A stretch of DNA of 64,000 bases from Zerene cesonia (lineage: Eukaryota > Arthropoda > Insecta > Lepidoptera > Pieridae). The notes beneath the pieces were generated by a model. The model saw only the letters and a program-made list of their open reading frames with translations, was not told the origin of the DNA and searched no databases. The stretch lies in contig NC_052105.1 in the NCBI RefSeq assembly GCF_012273895.1, positions 2,170,001-2,234,000 on the forward strand, given 5' to 3'. This document shows positions 58,201-64,000 of this stretch, in pieces. The first letter of the stretch is position 1. Each line of letters starts with the position of its first letter. The translations under genes and the position numbers were made by a program.

Positions 58201-58840
58201 ATAATGGTTTACTTCCATTACATTATTAGTTATTTGGTTATTGGTCACACAACTGTCATTCAATAAGGGTGGTGTTGAAGGATTTAAGGTTAGTTTTTTA
58301 TTTTATTTTAATTGCTCGTCACTACATTTAAATTTGATAAGTGTACTTACTAGAAATATTAAAGAAGCGAAGTCCGAAGTGGATTGTAATATAAAATTTA
58401 CAATTTTATAATTGTAGGAGTATTTATATTATGTTCGTGCTCCCGTAATGTCTCTCCATACAAGCTACACTATGGCTAAAAGGTTTATGCTAATTTACCT
58501 ACTTAGGTACCTACCTACCTGCTTTATAGAATTTCCCGAACCTAGAAGCACAATCTGCAGTCAAACAAATTAATATTTTTGACGCCATTTTTTACTCCAT
58601 AGCGCGTGTCTTGAAAAAATAAATCACAAACTTCAATTTTATTACATAATTAAGACCGTCCTCAGCGGTCAATTGTCAAAGTTTATTACTACTAATCCGT
58701 TTAGTCTAGACTGAGAAGTGACTGTGATTATAATTGCTATATTTATTTAGTCTGTGACACTTATAAGGAGAAAATAGAGGTCACAGTACATGTTTGCGCA
58801 TATTCATAGCTAGAGGTTTCTTAATAAGTGAATCGTTTTT
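55238..58840. other. AT-rich DNA, mostly featureless
   Basis: No gene or interspersed repeat recognised in about 3.6 kb. Less AT-rich patches occur at 55470-55600 (TCATTCGAGCTATCGGCGGG) and 57540-57600 (CGTGCTTTGCCGAGGCTCCG). A perfect palindrome lies at 57039-57060. Its repeat-poor nature contrasts with the block to its left. Confidence 0.4.
57039..57060. repeat. 22-bp perfect palindrome
   Basis: ATAAAAGTAAC|GTTACTTTTAT reads the same on both strands with no loop. No paired terminal repeat or flanking duplication seen. It may be chance or a binding site for a dimeric factor. Confidence 0.85.
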
Positions 58841-59107
58841 CCAAGGGGACGTGAAGCGGCCGCATCTGCTCGATTGATTGATTTTTGTTGTGTTTTGTTT
58901 TTGTTATACAAAATGGCGTGTTAATAACACTACATCTAACATTAGAATGACTTTTCGTTTATTGGTTTTATTTTGAATCGGGGTTAACTTAAAAAATTGA
59001 AAAATTTACAAATATGTCTCATTGGGCGACAGCGGGGAACAGTTACTTTCGTTTAAAATATGCATCAATTTTGTCCATCGGCGTAGTGTTTTAAAACATA
59101 GTTAATA
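58841..59107. other. Unique DNA with NotI-like GC spot
   Basis: AAGGGGACGTGAAGCGGCCGC at about 58840 is a GC island in AT-rich DNA. No gene or repeat recognised. Confidence 0.3.
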
Positions 59108-59205
59108 CGCTAGATCAGCCTTTCCAAGAGTGGGAAATAGAGCCAGCTTTGAGCGCGCTGCGCCATGGATCTTGTCGGCCTAGAGGGGGCGGTAGGTTAA
59201 CTTAA
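59108..59205. mobile_element. Possible hAT-like non-autonomous fragment
   Basis: CTAGATCAGCCTTTCCAAGA at one side and GAGGGGGCGGTAGGTTAACT at the other resemble, from memory, lepidopteran short repeats of the 'aagtgggcg...agggggcg...gatcag' kind. No terminal repeats or target duplication are visible. Confidence 0.3.
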
Positions 59206-59996
59206 TAATTTATGAAATTAAAACCTGGCCACTATTAATCAATATTGAAGATAATAAATTGACCTTGGTAGTAAGAATAATTGTGTGAATTTACGAACGA
59301 AATTCATACTAGGCACATCTTTTTTCAAAATATAAAATGTCATGATAATTCTTTTGACTGTGCGAAATCGTTTGTTTGATAGCTTAATTATGAATAGTTT
59401 TTATAATAAATTGGGGATAGAGGGGATGTTTGACGACCATTGCGATAAAAGGTCAAGCAGATCCGACATCTGTTTCACCATTATTTATTAATGAATTTGT
59501 GTTTTCTATTTTACTTTAAAAAACTTTTTAACGTAATTACTATTTAATACGCACTTTTTACCTTCGCTACCGTATCTCGCAAACCAATTAAAACAAAACA
59601 TGACGCAAATATGTACTTAATAACAAATAGCGGAATTCTGATGGAAATAAAAAATGAACGTCTAAATATACTCTTGTTTGTCATCGTTATCGGCGGAATT
59701 TAATATTAAGATGTTGTATTATTTGCAAATAAGGCGTAGTTCATAATGATATAATGGCATAACGGAAGACAATAATAATATTCAGATGAATGGAGTAGTG
59801 GTTCATTCTTCAATAATAAAGCCAAAAGATGACAATTGACAGGCAATGACAATGACAGTAGGGCATACTGTCATTTCAAACTATCACTTAATTTGAAATG
59901 ACAGTAAAATTAGTTTGCATATAGTTAACAATATATAGATACGTACATAGAATGCTACATTCTCCTTTGCTAATAACTACTAGAATATTTTATTCA
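59206..59996. other. AT-rich DNA with a 14-bp inverted repeat
   Basis: ACTGTCATTTCAAA (59867-59880) and TTTGAAATGACAGT (59892-59905) are perfect complements with an 11-nt loop. GACAATGACAGTAG just left repeats part of the arm. It may be the core of a small inverted-repeat element. No gene seen. Confidence 0.5.
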
Positions 59997-60190
59997 TTAG
60001 CTATTGCCCGAGGGTCCGCACGCATTAAATTCGTAGTTTTGTAATGTCGTACATAGCTACATATAAACATTCCTTTGGAATCACTGTATATATTACAAAA
60101 GCCAATAAAATCCTTCGTATACTTTTTATGATCTAAGCATACATACATAGGGTCAAACGCGGGAAGCGACATTGTTTCGTAGATGCTGTG
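59997..60190 (-). mobile_element. Helitron type F, old copy
   Basis: The plus strand shows TTAGCTATTGCCCGAGGGTC (mutated CTAG), CGCATTAAATTCGTAGTTTT, CCTTTGGAATCACTGTATA and AAACGCGGGAAGCGACATTG. The 3' stem is broken by changes in the GC-rich part. Confidence 0.7.
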
Positions 60191-60275
60191 TGCATGCATA
60201 TTATCATGAATGATCACATAGGCACATCATAGATACTTATGTTTCCTTTCAAATTTTGAGTGAGTGATGTGAATT

Positions 60276-60345
60276 TCCCCTCATCGGAGGCCTGAGTCAG
60301 TGCAATAGGAACAAGTATAATAGTGATGATTGTGATAATAAATGT
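60276..60345 (+). mobile_element. tRNA-derived SINE E, tail fragment
   Basis: CCCCTCATCGGAGGCCTGAG, TCAGTGCAATAGGAACAAG and GTGATGATTGTGATAATAA match the last ~70 bp of the family. Body and head are missing. Confidence 0.55.
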
Positions 60346-60413
60346 CTTTATTTGTTCTATTGTAGAATATTTTATAGCCTTCTTATGGATGAAAAGCTAA
60401 TTTTATGTTCATA

Positions 60414-60641
60414 TTAGTTCTGCCCCGCGGTGTCACCCGTGTAAGTCTGTATCCCTTAGTAATATCGGGATAAAAAGTTGACTTTGTGTTATTTTCCAGT
60501 TGTCCAGCTATCTACGTACCAAATTTCATTGCAATTGGTTTAGCAGTTTTTGCGTGAAAGAGTAACAAACATACAAACACATACACGTACACATACATTA
60601 ATACATCCTCACAAAATTTCACATTTACAATATTAGTAGGA
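60414..60641 (-). mobile_element. Lep1-type Helitron
   Basis: The left end is TTAGTTCTGCCCCGCGGTGTC, with CTAG changed to TTAG; the right end is AATATTAGTAGGA before T. The CA-rich tract is long (ACATACAAACACATACACGTACACATACATT), giving 228 bp. A TAGTAGGATTAGTAGGATAGGA run after it repeats the element's start. Confidence 0.88.
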
Positions 60642-60719
60642 TTAGTAGGATAGGACAGGATTTCAAGATATACTTATATCTGAACATATAAAAAAGTGAC
60701 TTCAATTTACACCCACCCT

Positions 60720-61030
60720 TATTGCGCGCTTATAACCATATGTTTTAGCAACAAAATGTTTTTATTGCATTCTCTTGCCAGCGATTAATCATGGAGACAT
60801 TGACCCAATCTGTTATCTCCGACCCGCGTCACAACCGCGCCCACTTACGTATAACGTACACGCTTTGAACGTATTTCTACGGTATTTTGTTATTGTTTTT
60901 ACATGTAAAACATAACCTTTGGCGCCATAATGCGAATCACCGTCAACATAAACTGATTGAGTCACAATATGGTACGTCTGCTATGGTACAATAACATTTC
61001 CCGCTTAAAATCTTCGATGACGCATGCGCA
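60720..61030. promoter_or_regulatory. CpG-rich patch, possible promoter or enhancer
   Basis: It contains GACCCGCGTCACAACCGCGC, ACGTATAACGTACACGCTTTG, CCTTTGGCGCCATAATGCG and TGACGCATGCGCAATG, the last close to the NRF1-type site GCGCATGCGC. CpG frequency is visibly higher than in the flanks and no repeat matches were found here. No clear TATA box or open frame follows, so the call rests on composition and one motif. Confidence 0.25.
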
Positions 61031-61065
61031 ATGAAAAATGTTATTTTTTTTATTCCTTTCATTCT

Positions 61066-61235
61066 ATATTTAGAAAATACAGACTTTTTAACAGATATTA
61101 AACGCGATTTGTTCATTATATTATTAACTCGACGTTTCGAACACTTTACAGCGAGCGTGGTCACGGGGAGTTGAGTCTCCGTTAAAAATTCTTTAATTTC
61201 TAAATGTATAATACTCGCGTAAAATCTAACACAAA
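61066..61235 (-). mobile_element. Foldback repeat K, second copy
   Basis: Plus strand: ATATTTAGAAAATACAGACTTTTTAAC at the left, GACGTTTCGAACACTTTACA and GTGGTCACGGGGAG in the core, and GTTAAAAATTCTTTAATTTC then TAAATGTATAATACTCGCGT at the right. The core is in the reverse sense relative to 39845-39996. The arms flanking an asymmetric core are the family's defining feature. Confidence 0.65.
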
Positions 61236-61359
61236 AAGTATCATTTTTATAACTTAGGATAATATTTGTCCCTTTTCCTATGTACCTGGACTAGTATTCT
61301 ATTTTATTCTATATTTTTCACCATTTCCGATCTCAGATGTAATAATATAATATTACTTA

Positions 61360-61544
61360 TCTATATATATAAAATTCTCGTGTCACAGTTTTCGTTGCCA
61401 TACTCCTCCGAAACGGCTTGACCGATTCCTCTGAAATTTGGTAAGCATATTGGGTAGGTCTGAGAATCGGCCAACATCTATTTTTTATCCCGATATTCCT
61501 ACGGGATACGGACTTACGCGGGTGAAACCGCGGGGCGCAGCTAG
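61360..61544 (+). mobile_element. Chimeric Helitron: foreign 5' half, Lep1-type 3' half
   Basis: The 5' half, TCTATATATATAAAATTCTCGTG, CTCCTCCGAAACGGCTTGAC and GTAGGTCTGAGAATCGGCC, belongs to a different Helitron group (known to me from other Lepidoptera). From TTTTTTATCCCGATATTCCT the sequence is Lep1-type, with a perfect CGCGG/CCGCG stem and GGGGCGCAGCTAG end. Flanks are A and T, so the chimera behaves as one unit inserted in a single event. Confidence 0.8.
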
Positions 61545-62250
61545 TAATTTTATAATAAGCCCATTTAGGTTCTTGTTCAGTCTGTAGTAGGCACGACCTT
61601 CGACTCCGATTCTATATCTTTGATGAATAAGAAATACCTGCCTTTGCAGTATACCTGTAGTACTCAAAATTATTATGTTATCTGTGCCTATAGTTTCAAT
61701 TTACCAGTAGTAGGTACCTATTACTTGGCTACAACTGCCATTAAAACTATAATTCTTATGGTAGATATACTATCAATCAGTTCCACGATATCCATTCTCT
61801 TCCCTGTATACTTTTGTCAACAAATAGATAGGCTGAATTTGTTCCTGGTTTGATAATTATACTATAATAATTATTTATTATTTCATCATTGGCGTTTGAA
61901 CTTAAAACGTATTATTAATTGAATAAGTATTTAGGTACGTAATCTCCAACTTTAAGTATGTACTTATGCAATACGATAGGAACATTAAACTTTATTATTT
62001 GAACACAGAGGTAATATTATAGTTACTTAAAAGTAACTGATACATAGCCATATTCTATTGGAATGTATATGGCTATGAGTATTTTTAGCTTACGCCATAA
62101 AACTTTTATTTGTTTTATTTTCATTCTATCTGCTAAATTATTTTTTATGGTACAAACCTTCATTCCCTATGTTATCTTATACATTTTTGGATGAATATTT
62201 TATCAATATTTTTTCTTAGCAGATGCCTTAATCATGATGGAATGCCTAAA
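61545..62250. other. AT-rich DNA with short inverted repeats
   Basis: AGTTACTTAAAAGTAACT and, right after it, CATAGCCATAT...ATATGGCTATG (11-bp arms, about 62054-62088) form adjacent stems. No gene or repeat family recognised. Confidence 0.4.
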
Positions 62251-62345
62251 TCACTACATAGTATAAAACAAAGTCGCTATCTCTGTCCATATGTCCCTAA
62301 GTATGCTTAAATCTTTAAAACTACGGAAAAAATATCTCATAACAT
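62251..62345 (+). mobile_element. Helitron type F, 5' half
   Basis: TCACTACATAGTATAAAACA, AAGTCGCTATCTCTGTCC and GTATGCTTAAATCTTTAAAACTACG give the 5' end of the family, with its TC start after an A. The 3' half with hairpin and CTAG is missing. It complements the 3' half found alone at 53183-53287. Confidence 0.7.
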
Positions 62346-62469
62346 AAATAACATAAAACTATATATTAGAATATTCAAATTCAATTCAATTACCTATAAT
62401 AGGTACAACGTTGTTCAGAAACACATAGCCTTAAAAATACACGTGAAATCCTGAATTACTTTGTCAACC

Positions 62470-62552
62470 ATGCCAATGTGACAACTCAAATTGTCAATGT
62501 CACTCGACATGCTGTACAGTTTCAAGAAGTGAAAAGTTTATAAACTTGTTGG
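62470..62552 (+). promoter_or_regulatory. Possible promoter upstream of a candidate exon
   Basis: TGTCAATGTCACTCGACATG and GTTTATAAACTTG (TATA-like at 62539) precede an initiator-like TTCAGAG at 62554. TATA-to-initiator spacing is only about 17 bp, shorter than the usual 25-30, so this is weak. Confidence 0.2.
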
Positions 62553-62649
62553 TTCAGAGAAAGTGTGTTTTTATTGCATTTTTCTTCACCTATAAATCAG
62601 TCTACGTACCCATTTTCCAGTGTCGTTTAAACCTTGTCAACAAAAACAG
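62553..62649 (+). other. Candidate untranslated first exon with strong donor
   Basis: It ends at AACAAAAACAG|GTAAGAATT, a near-ideal splice donor with GT at 62650-62651. The stretch is less AT-rich than the intron-like DNA that follows and contains no ATG with a long frame, so it would be a 5' UTR exon whose coding exons lie to the right of the window. No transcript evidence is available. Confidence 0.25.
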
Positions 62650-62651
62650 GT

Positions 62652-64000
62652 AAGAATTCCTTCATAATATGAAAAGCCAGAGAGGTTAATTACAAAAAAT
62701 ATTAATATTTTTTGTTTTTACATTTAATAATATAAAATATATCAGGTGGAGGTTTTTGAATAAAATAAAGCAGTAACTTTGACATCCGACGTTATAATAT
62801 TAGTCCTATAAATAAATAAAATCTACAATGAAAAGTGGTATTTTAAAATGGCCTGAGGACAAAAAAACTGAATCGACTATTACTAACGACGTGGCTGTCT
62901 ATTCAAACACTTGAAAAAAATAATAAAAAAAGTATAATTATTATTCATGACACATGAACTGTTACAACACATATTCTTAATTTGTAAATTGTTCATAACC
63001 CGATAACCTTTTAAAAGTTTTATTGTTGTATTATCACATTGTCTAATTTTGGGATATTTTTTGTTAAATAAGATTAATATTGTATCCACGTACACTTACA
63101 CGTCATTTCAATAATTCAAAGTGAAATATCCAGAAACATTGATAATATTTTTTGTAGCCAAGAATTATTGTACAGTTAATGAATATCACTATCATAGTCA
63201 AACGCCATGTAGATACCTACTACTCCAGTTACTAAAACAGGACAAAATAACAATTTCCTATCTAATATAAAACAATTACTCCAAAACTCATACAATTATT
63301 GAGTAACAAAGCAAAAAAAAAAGTAAAAAAAACTTAATTTTTAGTTTTATAGCATTGAAATGCTTTATAAATGAGAAATTTTTTCTATTCTTTCAAAATT
63401 TCTCAAGTAAAAAAAACGTTCAAACTTATAACCCTTTTTGGGATTTTTCATTAAAAAGATAAAATCAAAGTACAGAAGAACATTTTTAAAAAATTAGTTT
63501 AAATTGCACATTATAATAAATCCTCTTAATCCTTTTAAAATTCATATCATAGTCAGCCTCAACAACTTCTGCTCTAGTTATATAATAATTGAATTAATGA
63601 AAAAATATTGTCAAGTGCTACTTATTTTAGTTTATCGTCCATCAACTAGATTTTACTGGTTTTCAGTAATTATCATATTAAAGCAGCCCAATTCACATAG
63701 ATATTGCTGCATCTTTAACCTTTTTTAGTAGTTTATACCGGCTGATTTGATATTTTACAGTTCCATTTGGTTTAAACCAGTTTCTGTTTTTATATTTAAT
63801 GTGTACATGATACCACACAATATAAGTCAGTCTGTCCATACATTGGATGAATAATTAAAAGAAAATTTATTTAACCATAAATTTCATAAAAGTACTTTTA
63901 ATTATGTTTTTACAATCAAAATGCTGATTTATTACTAACCTTATTCACATATCCATTTATATAAATTGTTATATTAGAATACTAATTCTGCAATATCTAT
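62652..64000. other. AT-rich DNA to the window end
   Basis: No gene or interspersed repeat recognised. A 10-bp inverted repeat GAGAAATTTT...AAAATTTCTC lies at 63373-63404. If the donor at 62650 is real, this would be intron. Confidence 0.4.

Overview
This 64 kb window is animal nuclear DNA, almost certainly from a moth or butterfly (Lepidoptera). It is AT-rich by eye and has no operons, no bacterial-style genes and no long open frames. Many copies of short interspersed elements match, from memory, elements typical of lepidopteran genomes: Lep1-type Helitrons starting TCCTACTAATATTATAAA and ending GCGCAGCTAG, other Helitron groups with the same TC...CTAG ends inserted between A and T, a poly(A)-tailed SINE-like repeat, and a tRNA-derived SINE with a GAT-rich tail. 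The species cannot be named from the sequence.

I find no convincing complete host gene. The window looks like a gene desert or a long intron. The only clear protein-coding sequence is the remains of a CR1/jockey-type LINE at 22386-23267 (minus strand), present as two 5'-truncated pieces beside an assembly gap. A much older LINE tail may lie near 29212-29350. Three stretches could be host exons, all low confidence: a CpG-rich segment at the left end with a splice donor at 506 (250-505), a minus-strand frame with protein-like composition (27419-27639), and a possible untranslated first exon with a textbook donor at the right end (62553-62649).

Layout: 1-6240 is mostly unique AT-rich sequence. 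6441-17188 carries Helitron and SINE fragments. 18199-23810 is a broken, repeat-dense block with two 1000-base N gaps, an ATTC microsatellite, a Helitron split by a SINE, and the LINE. 23836-23974 holds two hairpins, one with 30-base arms. 25700-33140 has regularly spaced Lep1-type copies. 37987-39488 is a nested stack of Helitrons around a 100-base TA tract with an internal tandem duplication. 40214-47780 has further Helitron ends, including a composite pair. 50410-55237 is rich in poly(A)-tailed repeats and has a third gap of 155 N. 55240-64000 is mostly unique, with a CpG-rich patch at 60720-61030 and a chimeric Helitron at 61360-61544.

The most informative content is transposon history: nesting order, exchanged Helitron 3' ends, a SINE whose antisense frame stays open in several copies, and foldback structures. 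I saw no CRISPR array, rRNA, intact tRNA gene, or unmistakable new biological system. Family names and conservation claims rest on recall and visual comparison, not on searches.
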